This document shows, one piece after another, positions 25,972 through 37,543 of a stretch of 64,000 nt of DNA (position 1 is the first letter of the stretch; each line of letters opens with the position of its first letter). Origin of the DNA: Owenia fusiformis (Eukaryota > Annelida > Polychaeta > Sabellida > Oweniidae). The translations under genes were made by a program, and so were the position numbers. Below the pieces are notes generated by a model that made no database searches, was not told the origin of the DNA, and saw nothing but the letters and a program-made list of their open reading frames with translations. The DNA lies in assembly GCA_903813345.2 (NCBI GenBank), contig CAIIXF020000004.1, forward strand, positions 11,383,196-11,447,195, in the 5' to 3' direction.

Positions 25972-26050
25972 GTCGATCCACCCTGGTGGTAACCGTACCA
26001 ACAACCTTCCGATTACATGTCAGGTGCTCTACCACTTGAGCTACGAAGCC
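25972..26050 (-). tRNA. tRNA-derived sequence, probably a pseudogene
   Basis: On the minus strand: GGCTTCG, TAGCTCAAGTGGTAGAGC (intact A box and D arm), then a weak anticodon arm CCTGA-CATGTAA-TCGGA whose loop would read TGT (Thr) but has A instead of T before the anticodon. The T arm (GGTACGGTTACC) and the acceptor stem do not fit. I take it as a decayed tRNA or a tRNA-derived SINE head. Confidence 0.35.
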
Positions 26051-26338
26051 CACTGACTCTATCCAACAACATTGCATATATGGCATCACAGCAATGACTT
26101 ACATGCCCAGTCTCCCAGACCCATTATGAAGTTTACCTGTCTTTCCAGGTTGTCAATCACACTATTCATGATGTCACATGGTCTTTCCCATGTACCATTC
26201 CCCATATGGGTTTAATGTATTGCAATGGATAATACAATATGGCCCAACACTATGTGATTGGACATAAAAAAGGGAAGACATTCCTATCAAAACAGATGAC
26301 GTGCCTTCCCCGTTTTTGTTAAAAAAAACAATACTTAC

Positions 26339-26577
26339 ATTCCAAGTTTGTGCCCATTCCAGCAATGTTTGTTTCCTGTATCAGCAAACTTTTCCTCGTT
26401 GCAAACGGAATCAGCGAGGTTCTTATAGAAGCCCTTTGATTGGTTGAGATTCTGCATGAAACTCTCGATCTTCGTGTGAACATCAACGCTGGATTGGATA
26501 GGCGTCATCTTGATGGATTTCGAGGGAGTTGGAGTGGAATGTGGAGATGCACTAGGATGGCCACATTTTGTGATCAC
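26339..26577 (-). CDS. Glypican (GPC3/5-like), exon 4
   Basis: Encodes residues 349-427 plus 2 nt (phase 0 in, phase 2 out; acceptor GTTACAG^GTGATC, donor AT^GTAAGT). It supplies C353, C407 and C420, completing the set of 14 cysteines, and ends in HCWNGHKLG, the glypican CWNG motif. Between C353 and about residue 378 is a Ser/Thr/Pro/Lys-rich linker where vertebrate GPC3 carries its furin cleavage loop; no R-x-x-R is present here. N393 (NQS) is a possible glycosylation site. The following exon, expected to start the C-terminal part, was not located. Confidence 0.93.
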
Positions 26578-27015
26578 CTGTAACCATGACAACATGTTTT
26601 AATGAAACACTGGAACTAAGATAGACAAAATCCAAATTTTTGGCCTCTGATTTTTCAGATAACAATATAATTTTTATTATGCATCATAAAAGATGAATTC
26701 AAGTAATTATAAAAAGTAATAAAAACATGGATGTCATCCTATTCGGTCGTTACTTGAAAAAATTAATTAAGTGAATCTTCTCTACTCAGTTTCTTTATTT
26801 TATTTAAGTGGGGAAAGCATGTGTCTAATAATGAGGGGGATCAAAGGCCCCTCTTCATCTTAGTTAAAATATTCAATTAGAAACCCAATCATCATCTAGT
26901 GTCACTTTACCCTTTGGGAGCCCCTTATCACCTTGATACTGTGATTTATATGATCTTAACACTTAATACACAAGTGCTGTTGACTTTATTGCCAAGCAAA
27001 TCCGGAGTCCAAAAT

Positions 27016-27180
27016 GTCCATCTGCTCATGCTTATTCCACTCATTTCTCTCCAAAATTTGAATGAAGTCCCCGATTTTCTTGCATTTCTATACAATTTAG
27101 AGTATCCGCTATAAGCCTATATACTTTATTTTTAGTTATTTTTATCCATATTTACCTAATTTCCAATTTATAAACATGAG
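27016..27180 (+). repeat. Family A repeat (in glypican intron 3)
   Basis: Intact head TGTCCATCTGCTCATGC; last third diverged. Confidence 0.75.
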
Positions 27181-27570
27181 TGTGATCTCTTTTTGTATTA
27201 ACAAATGTCTCCAATTTCATAACTTTCAAGGACCTGTCACATAAAAATATTGGAAACAGCCACAAAATCATAATTTCCACCCAGAATGAAATAAAAAGAA
27301 CGTAATTATCATTATTGTTAAGCTTGGACCATTAGTCTTATGGTCCTGAACATTACTCGCAGCACATAACAAAAATTGGAAAATGATGTATGAACCAAAA
27401 AAACATGTTTCTCGTTCTAGAATGTGTCATTTATCAACTGTACATTACCATATAAACAAAGCCATCTTGTTAGGAGATGATTGTTTATTATTTCCCAAAG
27501 ATTGAGCATGACTTGTTATGAAATGTATAATTAACTCAGGAAATATACTGCTAAATTTTCATGTATAATA

Positions 27571-27772
27571 AGATCTGTGTAAATACCAATGGAGCCACGA
27601 AAATGTGTTCACAATTGGTGGGTATTCACTACTGAGGGGTAATTTTATAGCGAACTTAATGGAGTACATGAAAGGGTGTTCACTAGACACAGGTGTTCAC
27701 TAGACACATGTGTTCACTAGACACAGGTGTTCACTAGAGAGAGGTGTTCACTAAGACAGGTTTGATTGTACT
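27571..27772. repeat. Family C element with an expanded 17-bp minisatellite
   Basis: GTGTTCACTAGACACAG recurs at 27676, 27693, 27710, 27727 and 27743, a regular 17-bp period, inside an element ending in AAGACAGGTTTGATTGTA. The unit itself is close to palindromic. Confidence 0.65.
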
Positions 27773-28829
27773 GTATTTTTAGACCCATCATAATTGTGAC
27801 ATATGGACCCAGAATTACTTCATTTATAAAAAAATAACCTCTCTTCCCTCAATTAAAATGGCATCTTTCTGGTTAACAGGGACATATCCCTGGATTATTT
27901 CCAAGAAACAACCCCCTAAATGGTCAGAGTTACAGAGCAAATCTAACTGCTCATAAGAAGAATTTTCATCTTTTACAAAAAAGCTTAAAAATCAATGATT
28001 TCTGGGGTGTTATACAGGCAGAAAATCCTTTTCACAAAGCTTTTTGTCAAAATGCTTTGTAAATCAGCTGACCCCCTCCCCTCCCCACAATCATACCCTG
28101 CTTGAAACCTCTAAACTAATAAATGAACACATCAAGCGCACATGTTTTTATTCTACCAGTGAAGTTCAAGGTTACTAGGTTAACAAGCTCTAGACTCAAA
28201 CTAGACTTTAACAAAAAATAAAACTTCCAAAAAATCACAACCATATATTCAATTTCATCAGAGCCCAACAAAACAAAACTTGGGGATCCATAAAACCTTT
28301 GGAAAGACCGACATCAAATCTGCACAAAAATGTAAACAAATGGTTCTCATAGTAACAAAAGCACAACAGGGTCCCTCGAGTTTTAAAATCCAATATAAGG
28401 GAAGTGTGCTTGCTTTGCAACATGAGTTACAGTATCAGAGCACCAGGGCAGGACTCCCCTGGATATATCAGCCACTTATGTATCTACTTGAGTTGTGTTT
28501 TTACAACTTGAAATGTTTAAAAATTAATTGAAGAACAACTTTGAAGGATTCAACAATCGTGAGCTGAAGTCAACAAAAACGAAATAATCTTTTCTACTTT
28601 GAGTTCTTCAAATATTGCTGTACTTCATGACTACATGTACTTTTATTGAAATCAAGTTGGCGTTAATCATTAAAATGAAAAAATGAGATCAAAATCTGAA
28701 GTGGGTGAGAGAAGGATACAGTCCTCAAAGCAAAAAGCCCATTGATCAAGCTTATTGTATGAGTATTTGACCCTCTCTGTCCCTTTTAGATACCACTTCT
28801 CCCTACACCCACAATCCGCACTCTAAAAT

Positions 28830-28978
28830 CACAGTACCGTACGTTACATTAAGAGTATGGTACAGTTGGAGTATGGTGCCGTACAGTGTTCATGGTACCA
28901 TATGGTACCGTTTTAGTCTACGGTACCATACGGTACCATATTTAATGGTACCATTTCCAAAACGGTACCTTACAGTAC
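28830..28978. repeat. GTAC/GGTACC palindrome cluster, locus 2
   Basis: Eleven GTAC sites, six as GGTACC at 28894, 28904, 28922, 28932, 28947 and 28964. Two pairs are spaced exactly 10 bp. The cluster ends 24 bp from glypican exon 3. Confidence 0.75.
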
Positions 28979-29002
28979 TGAGACAACATATTTGATTCTT
29001 AC

Positions 29003-29706
29003 CTCAGCATAAAACTTTGGGCCAAATTCTAGAGCATTCATGATGGCCTCAGAAATCCTATTATCTAGCAGATCTAGGACATCTTGTATATTGAACACAC
29101 CCTGCATATGCTCCGTAATCTTCTCCACAGCGTCGACGTAGCGACTCCAGTGTATGTCTAGCTTAGCGAGCTCAATCATACACCCCCTCATGACGTTCAT
29201 ACAGAACCCCTTGCATGGTTTAACCCCCATATGACCCTCACAGTGACCACAGTAGCGCAATCTGGTGAGCGCCACGGAACACTCGCCTGTCAATGGGAGA
29301 TGATCTGTTGTGTTGATCGCCTCCACGCCTAGATTTAAAGCCTCAAGGAAGACTTTTGCTGTCTGGAGTGACTTCTCTAGCTGATGGAACATTTTTGCGG
29401 GAACTCCGCCAAATGGGTCGGGATGGATCTCCTGCCGCACTTGCGTTAAACATTCGGTGTAATTCTCCGTAAGGTCGCTACGGGCATCATTTATGATATA
29501 ATGGAAAACAGGTGGGAACAACACTTCGAAAAATGTTGTAACCGTATCCTTCATATTGACCGGTTTCCTGTTTAAGAATTTTTGGAGGTCTATTGCCAAA
29601 GCGTCCAGAGCGCCCTTTCTTGCCTTGTGTGGCATTTTATGGTAGTTAATTGTGAACATTGTTTCTGTGTTGTTCTTGGCGGCTTCTACCATTTGTACAA
29701 ATGCCT
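29003..29706 (-). CDS. Glypican (GPC3/5-like), exon 3: cysteine-rich core
   Basis: Encodes residues 114-348 (704 nt; phase 1 in, phase 0 out; acceptor TTTCAG^AGGCA, donor GAG^GTAAGA). This is the heart of the glypican fold. Cysteines lie at 199, 256, 266, 269, 278, 282 and 289; the cluster C266-x2-C269-x8-C278-x3-C282-x6-C289 fits the glypican family signature as I remember it, except His272 at a usual aliphatic position. The segment VFLEALNLGVEAINTTDHL and the following YC-x2-C and KPC motifs are closest to vertebrate GPC3/GPC5, so I place it in the GPC3/5 (Dally) branch rather than GPC1/2/4/6. Possible N-glycosylation sites: N125, N195, N245. Confidence 0.97.
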
Positions 29707-29724
29707 CTGAAAGTACATAATAAA

Positions 29725-29930
29725 CAGCAGGTTAGAACCTATAATGCCATATGATTTAAATACCCATAATGCAACACTACAAGATGCAGCAGGTTAGAAA
29801 CCATGATGCAATATGCCATGTTATTTAAATACCCATAATACAACACTATATACTCTATGAGAGCAGGTAACAACCCACAATGCAATATTACATATATTTA
29901 AATACCCAGAATACAATGCTAGATTATGCA
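29725..29930. repeat. Tandem repeat, ~70-75-bp unit, three copies
   Basis: TAAATACCCATAATGCAACAC recurs near 29756, 29826 and 29901 with GCAGGTTAGAA between. It lies just upstream (on the coding strand) of the glypican exon 3 acceptor. Confidence 0.7.
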
Positions 29931-30004
29931 TAAACAATGGCAGATGAGAGTAAATAATTAGATTATATGAAGTAATCCTAATATATTATCCTGTTACATA
30001 AAAA

Positions 30005-30115
30005 CACAATGGCACCACCTGCCATTTGTTACAGATGCCAAACACCGAACTCTGAACACCGAATACAAACCACCAAACACCATCACAAAAAACTTGGGAG
30101 AACACTCACGTTGGT
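30005..30115 (+). repeat. Family B repeat
   Basis: GGCACCACCTGCCATTTGTT, ACAGATGCC, then three CACCGAA or CACCAAACACC units. Confidence 0.6.
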
Positions 30116-32234
30116 CACATAATAACTGAGAAATAATATGCATGTTATCGCTATTCCATCCACAGGCCAGACATAAATGGAAGACAAAACTTAATTTAAT
30201 ATTCTACAATCAAACATTATGCAGGGGCATCCGACAGATTATGTACAAATGAATATTTCATTTGAAATGCGAGAACGGACAATGTTTCTTTAGGGATCAT
30301 TTTTGCAATCGATCAAAAAATCGGTGATTTGTGTTTTCCCTTTGATAATCGGGCTACGTCTTCAGAAAAAAATCTGGCAAAAATATCTTTTATCTTCTCA
30401 AAATTACAATTATTACTAAATTCACTGGATACGTCATGGTATCAATATTCGGTAAATGTACCTATTTTGGAAATACAGTTACAAAGAAAGAAAAATATAT
30501 TTCACCCTTGGGGAATATTTTGCAAGGGGATGTAAATGATGAATTGATAGAGATTATGCTAACTAGTGACTCATTGGATAATCTGCATTCTAGTTGTCAA
30601 ATATGCTGTAACAACTTATTGAACTTGTTTCATCTTATTAAACTAGTTTAATCAATACAGTCGCAGCTGACCCAGCTTTAAAATCTCCCTCATTTTAAAT
30701 TGTCTAGTCTAGCTCTAAGTCCTTGCCAACGTGTGAGAAGGTGTATAGTCAAGTAGAGTGGGTCACAGTGGTTTGTCATTGGACTAAAATTGTCTAACAT
30801 TGCATATAACAAGAGTGATATAAATATAATATACCCCAAATATGATTCATATCTGCACTGAAGTTGTCACTGTTAAATAATAACATATAATTGAATCAGT
30901 TACATAAATACAGTTTGATACATGGCTCCTAAAACTGGCTCTTTTTATTAGGTTTCATCATGTCAGTCTATTGAATAACCTCAATTACTGAAGACTCTAA
31001 TAAGTACTCAATATGTTGTTACATCTTACAAAGGAAGACAATGGTATTTATAATATCATGTTTCCCCTCCCCCCAGAATATGTAACAAAGCTAAAACTGG
31101 GAGTTTTTTCAGTGTGACTTAACATTATAACATATACTAGGTCAGTTTACAATCATATTACATTTGAAAAAGAGCAGAATCAGCAGACCCCCACAAACAT
31201 AAAAAGAGGGACTTTGAAGAATCTCAGTGCGGTTTGTTTTTCTTCAGCGTTGTTAAACATATATTCGAAAATACAGCAGGTCATTATGCAATCCTATTAT
31301 ACTTTCCAAGTCTGATTTCCCTTAGGGTACACTCTTATCCAATGTTACCCTTTGTTGATACTGAAATCCACCTGGGACGAGCCATGGGTGAAATTCATCA
31401 GATAAGGGACCATGTATTTAATGTTTCTATTCAAGGCCCATCGGTTGTTTATCTAACATATAAGTTAGGTCTGCATAACCATGAAAAGTTGACATTTATG
31501 TTTTTGCTTGAAAGCTGGAAAATGGGAAAAATAGGGCTGTACCTTGCAAATCTAAATTGGAAAGTCTATCGATTTTTCAACAGTTTTTATCAACATCAAG
31601 CAATGTAAAAATATACATTGTACTTATTTTATCCTTGGCAATACAAATCGATAATAGTATATGGTGTATCAAATAATTATATAGTATTATATAATTTCAA
31701 TGTATCTTACAGTACTGGTAACTTAACAATGTATTTCAATAACAATTTTAACAATCATATTTTTATGTATATGTCATTTTATAGTACTGGTTAACTTTCA
31801 TGTGTCACTGTTATAAATCGTGAGAGAAAATAAACTTTTTTTTAAATACTATAAACTGTCAGTCAAGCCCTGCAGGGGTTTTCTAATTATATTAGCTCAC
31901 CCACTATTTAATTTCAGTTAAGTTATACAATTTGAAACATAGCACCCTGTCTGTAATATTAATTCATCATTTATGTATATACGAGGCATATGGGGGTACC
32001 TGCATGAAAAACTGATTGGGAAGAATATTTTACAAATTCAATCAATTTTGTTACATCCAATATGCATTATGCAATGTCTCCATTTATATCATTAACATGT
32101 TTATTTGCTTTCAAATGTTGCCATTTATGCATGCCTTAAATTAAATATATTTCATATAGAAGGAAAAGAAAGATGATAGCCGTAATATTCTCGAACTAAT
32201 AAATATACATTTGGTCAGATTTTTTTCTAATTCT

Positions 32235-32690
32235 ACATATGAGCTGATTTTGCTGCCGTGTATACTGATACATTTCACCCATGCCTTGATCATGATACTG
32301 CTAAGCAAACTCACGGTATCATGAGGTTGGGTTAGTACCCGTGAATTCTACATTGAGGTGATCACACTGCTATGTATGCTAATACATATAGCCCAGTGCC
32401 TCAGCCATGATACTGCTAAGCAAACTCACGGTATCATGAGGTTGGGTTAGTACCCGTGAATTCTACATTGAGGTGATCACACTGCTATGTATGCTAATAC
32501 ATATAGCCCAGTGCCTCAGCCATGATACTGCTTTAAGCAAACTCACGGTATCAAGAGGTTGGGTTACTACCCACGAATTCATCATTGATATGATTAAACT
32601 GCAGAGTACGCTCATACATATAGCCCACTGCTAAGCAAACTCAACAGTATCACAAAGTCTGGTATAGTACCCATGAACCATCATGATAAA
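32235..32690. repeat. 115-bp tandem array, about four copies
   Basis: CATGATACTGCTAAGCAAAC occurs at 32291, 32406 and 32521 (period 115), then a decayed copy near 32634. The inner units are identical over more than 100 bp; outer ones are diverged. Each unit has a hairpin, CATGATAC facing GTATCATG. Confidence 0.85.
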
Positions 32691-33440
32691 CCATGACATC
32701 TCATTTCTTCTCAGCCCTGAGATGTTTCATGTTTCAGGTGAAACAGAAAGAGTATCAGAATGCCCATGAACCCTAACTCTAGAAACATTATGATGGCCTG
32801 ATAATAGAATGAGAGTTAATACATCAGTGACAATGAACATAGATAATCCATTGATAATCCCATTCTGAATCTAATAACCCTTAAATAAAATTTCACACTA
32901 TCATACTGAGAACAAGAGCTACCGATTAACTAAGGAGTAATAATTTACCAAAAATTGCATACTTCATGGTTCAAATACCAGAAAACAATAGAATTCGCAA
33001 AATATGAAAATTATTTATATTTGGACAGGAAACTAGATGAAATAAATGTGCCAAATAGATATATAAAGTCCAGGTAATAGCATGTTTTATTGATGAGGTA
33101 TCCAGTAAAAGGTCCTTTTTATAGTATATTTTTCAAACTATTATTGACATATAAGTCTATATGCATTTGTATGTTCTATCTTATTCTGTGTATTAACTCA
33201 ATTTCTTTGACTGTTTCATGTTAATCTAACTTGATTTCCGATGAAGGAAAATTATGAATGGAATCTAATTTTGCTGCTCTTTGATTTAGGTGGAGGAATG
33301 TACATGTATGAGTTTTTTCCTATTTTTGGATGATAAATTATTCAATGATGCAATTATTCTAACATGCGATTGCTGTACTACCTCACTACTCGCACGGAAC
33401 ATGCTTTACTCAGTCATTTATATATGATTCGTGGCTGGGA

Positions 33441-33602
33441 GATCATGTTTTAAAATGGAAAATACAGTAGTAAAGAGAGGAATAAGCAAGGAATAAACTA
33501 AATACAGATGCAGGCAATACTCTAAATTGTATAGAAATGCAAGAAAATCAGACACGTCATTCAAATTTTAGAGAGGAAATTCGTAAAATATGCATGACCT
33601 GA
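33441..33602 (-). repeat. Family A repeat
   Basis: Full length except the final GCAGACGG, which reads GACCTGATC. Confidence 0.7.
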
Positions 33603-33707
33603 TCAATATAACAGACACGTTCGTTGTCTTTGTAAGCATTGCAGTGGATCAATACCACAGTATGTGTGAGTAAGATTACATTGATTGCTTCATCAACATT
33701 CAAACCT

Positions 33708-33871
33708 CCGTCTGCTCATGCTTATTCCACTCATTTCTCTCTAAAATTTGAATAAACTACCCGATTTTCTTCCATTTCTGCATAATTTAGAGTTTCCTCT
33801 AAATATATGTGCCAATAATTTTCCAGTAATTTCACCCCTTTTTACTGAATTTTGGATTCTAAAACATGACC
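33708..33871 (+). repeat. Family A repeat
   Basis: Inverted partner of the 33441 copy, about 105 bp apart; full length. Confidence 0.75.
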
Positions 33872-34504
33872 TTCACAACATTTTTACGGGAATTGAGCCA
33901 GACAGGGAAGTCTTGAACAATAGATATTATGGATCCAGCATTGAGGCATCCAATAATGTTATTCTAGTTTCCCCGACAAAAGAAAACATTTATTCAAAAT
34001 AATATCTTCTTTATTCGTCTATATTAAACCTCCCTAAATGTCGTCAAAACATCAAATAAATTTCTGAGTATTCATAACACTCCGATACATCTTGTTCCTT
34101 TAAACACACATGTTTTTGAAAATTTAAGCGAGAAAAAATATTTTGTGGTGATACTTTATAACAAGGATGTTTTTACTCCACCTTGTATTTCAATATTAGA
34201 ACAGGTGTCTCTTAGAAATTTTATCGAACAATTTTCATAAAAAAATTAAGGTCATCTGTATGCTTAAGATAATTTTTTGAATATTTGCCATGCATAAAGG
34301 TACACATTTGAGGTTGTCCATATTGTAGGTTACTGTATGTTGTTTACAATGTAAATCTGTTTTAAAAATGCATATGTCTACCACATGTTTTTATCAACTA
34401 AAGTCTCACTACGGTTGGCATTCAGTGGGCAGCTTTACAAAATTTTTACAAAAATCTACAGCGCACTCTTCCCTATATTTTTTGCTGCTTCTCTCGATTT
34501 TCGG

Positions 34505-34542
34505 AAGCTACGGTTGTTATAGATCAAATGTGACTGAGGCAT
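34505..34542 (+). repeat. Family H right end (fragment)
   Basis: GATCAAATGTGACTGAGGCA with no matching left end nearby. Confidence 0.4.
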
Positions 34543-34639
34543 AACTTATATATGAAAACAAAAAGTTGTTTCTTCAGATTATTTTCGAAAAATATTTCTT
34601 TAAATCTGAGTAATGGTATTGGGAAGCTGATGAGTGTCT

Positions 34640-34750
34640 ATGATGAGATATTAACATGCAAAATATCACCACCTGCCATTTGTTACAGATACCATCCACT
34701 GAATGCCAGACACCAACCACCGAACAACATTCACAAAAAAGTTGGAATAA
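34640..34750 (+). repeat. Family B repeat
   Basis: GCAAAATATCACCACCTGCC, TTTGTTACAGATACC, ending CACAAAAAAGTTGGAATAAT. Confidence 0.6.
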
Positions 34751-35349
34751 TGCAGGGGTTTCATTAGCAGCGGGCAACATCCGATTTTAACCGGTTGATT
34801 TCACAAAATCCCCTGTTTTAAGAGATTTTTCAACGTTTCCATATTAAATGTATGATTTCCATTAATTTTGCATATTGTTTTCATTTATTTAGCCTGTTGT
34901 GAGAAATTCCACTTGTAGTGGTGACAATAAAAATATACTGGTTTAGCAGTATACCATACTCCTGATCCATCAAGGTATTTCATACAACTGAAGTACTGCT
35001 CTAACCTACAGTAGTTTGATTTTGGTTCTTCAAAAGAGAGCTTCGCCTTACAAAGCTCAAACACTCAGGTTATGATTATCACTGAAAACCAATCAAAAAT
35101 AATCCTCTACTTTAGGTAAGTGAACTAGCAAAATAGCTGCACTGGAGTAAACACAATATGAAGTCATATATTGAATGATTATGTCATATACAGTACATCT
35201 TTATGGCATTCAGCCGAATCCTATTGTAAATGTGAAAACTATAACTAAAGTGCAGTCGAGTAAATCCATTATATTGACTGTCATAAGACTACCTAAGATA
35301 TGATCATCATTCAGGTTTTTCTGAGTCCCGTTTATCGATTGTATGATGG

Positions 35350-35385
35350 AATTTTGAATTGAATAAATTGAATTGAATTGAATAC
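35350..35385. repeat. GAATT microsatellite
   Basis: TTGAATTGAATAAATTGAAT and onward; directly precedes the promoter-like island. Confidence 0.7.
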
Positions 35386-35720
35386 CCTGCGTGCAGAGTC
35401 TAGTTAAACTACACTCTGCCTAGTAGAGACCATATTACAGTTTAGTAGGCCCGCCCCCACGACGGGTACCGGTGACAGTTTGGGTAAATCACTTTTGACC
35501 TACGCGCTAACCTTCAACCAATCAGCGAGCATGAAGAAACATACGCCAAATGTGTTCTAATTAAATATGCGCATGTCATTGGTCAATTCCGGGCTCAACG
35601 ATGACGTCAGAAGGAATGACCATATAAAGAACGTCGGTCAAATTTGGCCGACGAACACTGATTGGCGCGGTGAGTTCACAGGTTTATTTTAGTTTGAAAG
35701 AGTGAAGACGAAGCTCTCTT
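35385..35720 (+). promoter_or_regulatory. Promoter-like island in glypican intron 2
   Basis: GC-richer than its surroundings. In order on the plus strand: CCAAT (35518-35522), inverted CCAAT (35578-35582), a perfect CRE TGACGTCA (35602-35609), TATAAA (35623-35628), a 22-bp near-palindrome CGTCGG...CCGACG (35632-35653), inverted CCAAT (35661-35665). Its borders resemble repeats elsewhere: CCCTGCGTGCAGAGTCTAGT and GACGAAGCTCTCTTTTAAGA recur near 21200 and 42800. It may therefore be a retroposed or LTR-type promoter instead of a promoter of a host gene. Confidence 0.45.
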
Positions 35721-35764
35721 TTAAGAAGTGAAGTCAAACGAATGCAAAGGGTATGAATTGAATT

Positions 35765-35888
35765 GTTGCAAAAGTAGAAGCTGTGATCACTTTTTCAAAG
35801 AGCCATATATGAATACAATATTGAACAAAACACTCAATTGGCCAGGCGCCACTCAATGGATCTGAGCATATGTGACCAAGGCATTAGA
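35765..35888. mobile_element. Family H copy with only the right part clear
   Basis: Contains GAATACAATATTGAACAAAACACTC and ends GCATATGTGACCAAGGCATT as in the 42275 copy; the left end is lost or diverged. Confidence 0.5.
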
Positions 35889-36769
35889 TGGCAATATTAT
35901 ATGAATAAAATAATATAGTATTAACACTACCTGGATACAATCACAAAAGCGTAACCGGTTGTTACAAATACCAAATATCAAACAGGAAATACTGATCCTT
36001 CTTGATAAGGGCATGAACTTAATTCAAGACCTAAACACACATTTGACAAGTTCTACTCAAATTTACATCATCTCTACAAATTCTTGATTAGAATCTTGAC
36101 AGACTTTTTAAAATTTTAGTTTAATTGATTAAAACAACTATTGGCCATTCAGTTTTCATGAGTGCAGATTTACAAGTGCTTCTTGGTACTTGAAATACTG
36201 GTTTCTACCAATCAATGATCAATTAAACCAGTATTGTATATTACTTTAATTGTAACATAATACCTGGCATCAGATATATGAGATCACTTATTATATTACA
36301 TAATAATAAGTATCATTTAAATATGGTAAATGTTGTCACAATAAATCAATCATTTGAATCAGAGATATAGAGTCTGTATGATAGAGTGAAGTACAATATG
36401 GCCTCAAAATGTAAATGATGATTCAAATAGCTGTTGGAACAAGAGGTCTATTACAAAACTAAACGCAGTCATATTTTTCTAGTACCCGCCCCATAGAGTT
36501 TGAAATTGCATCTCCGGCCAAAAGATCACTCTCGGAATGTAGGGTTTTATTGCTAGCTTCTGTGCACCAGATATTATTTTCCTAGTAGGTGCCTAGATGA
36601 TATCACCAGGTATTGTGTTCACAATGGAACATCCAGGTTCCTAGATCGTTACAACCCAGTCTCACTAATTATATCAATGCTATGGCACTGGGGATCGACT
36701 GGAAACGATGTCCGGTCACGCTGAAATGAAGAGTTCATTGTTTTCATTTTCCAGTTGATCCTCAATCTA

Positions 36770-36945
36770 CAGGCTTGAGCCAGGGGGGTTCAAGGCAAAA
36801 ATTCTTTCAAAATCATGCAGTTTTTCACCATGCTGAGCACTTTTAAAATGATTTTGGCCATTTTTAGACCAAAATTGTCAAAAGTGAACCCCCCTGGAAT
36901 TTTTCAAAAAGTGAACCCCCTTGGCAAATCCTGGCTACGGGCCTG
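36770..36945. mobile_element. Family E hAT-like MITE, copy 2
   Basis: The ends are CAGGCTTGAGCCAGG and CCTGGCTACGGGCCTG; duplication ATCTA on both sides (36765-36769, 36946-36950). Same orientation as the 25137 copy. Confidence 0.8.
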
Positions 36946-37378
36946 ATCTATGACAAATTAATAGGGTTTTGGGCAGAAATATCAGCCTGATATTCCAAGG
37001 TATGAACACATCATACCTTGGAAATCCAAGATGCAGTATATGGGGTATTGCATGAATGAGGGAATGAAGTATGGGTACCAACAACTCCTCGTCTTTGACG
37101 GTCTGATGGATCAAAATGACCATACCCCCATCATTTCTGTTTTTCAGATACAAGGCTGGTGATATAAATCATAGATGTCACTGAGGTTCTCAGAGTAGGT
37201 CACTTTTTCTTCTTTAACTTGAGTTTTATGGAATTATCACAGTAGAAACTTTTTGCTCTGTAAGCGCAGATAATGTGACTGAGTAATCTATATATTGCTA
37301 ACGATTGACTAACTAGCCTATTATACTTAGCAAACGTCCCGGATCTATCAAGCTCTGACCTGCTCAAAATATAACAAC

Positions 37379-37543
37379 GGCCATGTTATAAAACACAAAA
37401 TCTTGTAAAAAAGAGAGGAGTTACCAAGGAATAAAATACATAGACTTTAAGCCCATACTTTAAATTATCAATTAATGCAAAAATATTTGACTCTTTATTC
37501 AAGTTTTAGAGAGAAATTCCATGAAATAGCATGAGCAGACGGA
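37379..37543 (-). repeat. Family A repeat
   Basis: Both ends present (GGCCATGTTATAAAAC, GCATGAGCAGACGGAC); middle diverged. Confidence 0.7.

Larger units (their letters stand above)
1..26338 (-). other. Glypican intron 4 (partial, runs off the window) or downstream region
   Basis: Phase-2 intron starting at the GTAAGT of 26338. I searched the minus strand by eye for an exon continuing after CWNGHKLG, for Ser-Gly repeats and for acidic stretches, and found none, so the C-terminus is either beyond position 1 or in a short exon I missed. The stretch is full of family A repeats and other small elements listed separately; the remaining sequence is AT-rich and without recognisable genes. Confidence 0.55.
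26578..29002 (-). other. Glypican intron 3
   Basis: 2,425-bp phase-0 intron. It contains a cluster of GGTACC palindromes starting 25 bp past the donor (28830-28978), a family C element with a 17-bp minisatellite (27571-27772) and a family A copy (27016-27180). No coding sequence is recognised. The open frames at 28235-28531 on both strands look like chance frames. Confidence 0.8.

Noticed and set aside
31234-31608. 124-residue plus-strand frame
   Set aside because: No similarity to any family I know, no splice or promoter context, AT-rich composition like its surroundings; a chance frame in intron 2.
32235-32690. CRISPR-like array
   Set aside because: The 115-bp units are contiguous with no spacers, and the context is a eukaryotic intron.
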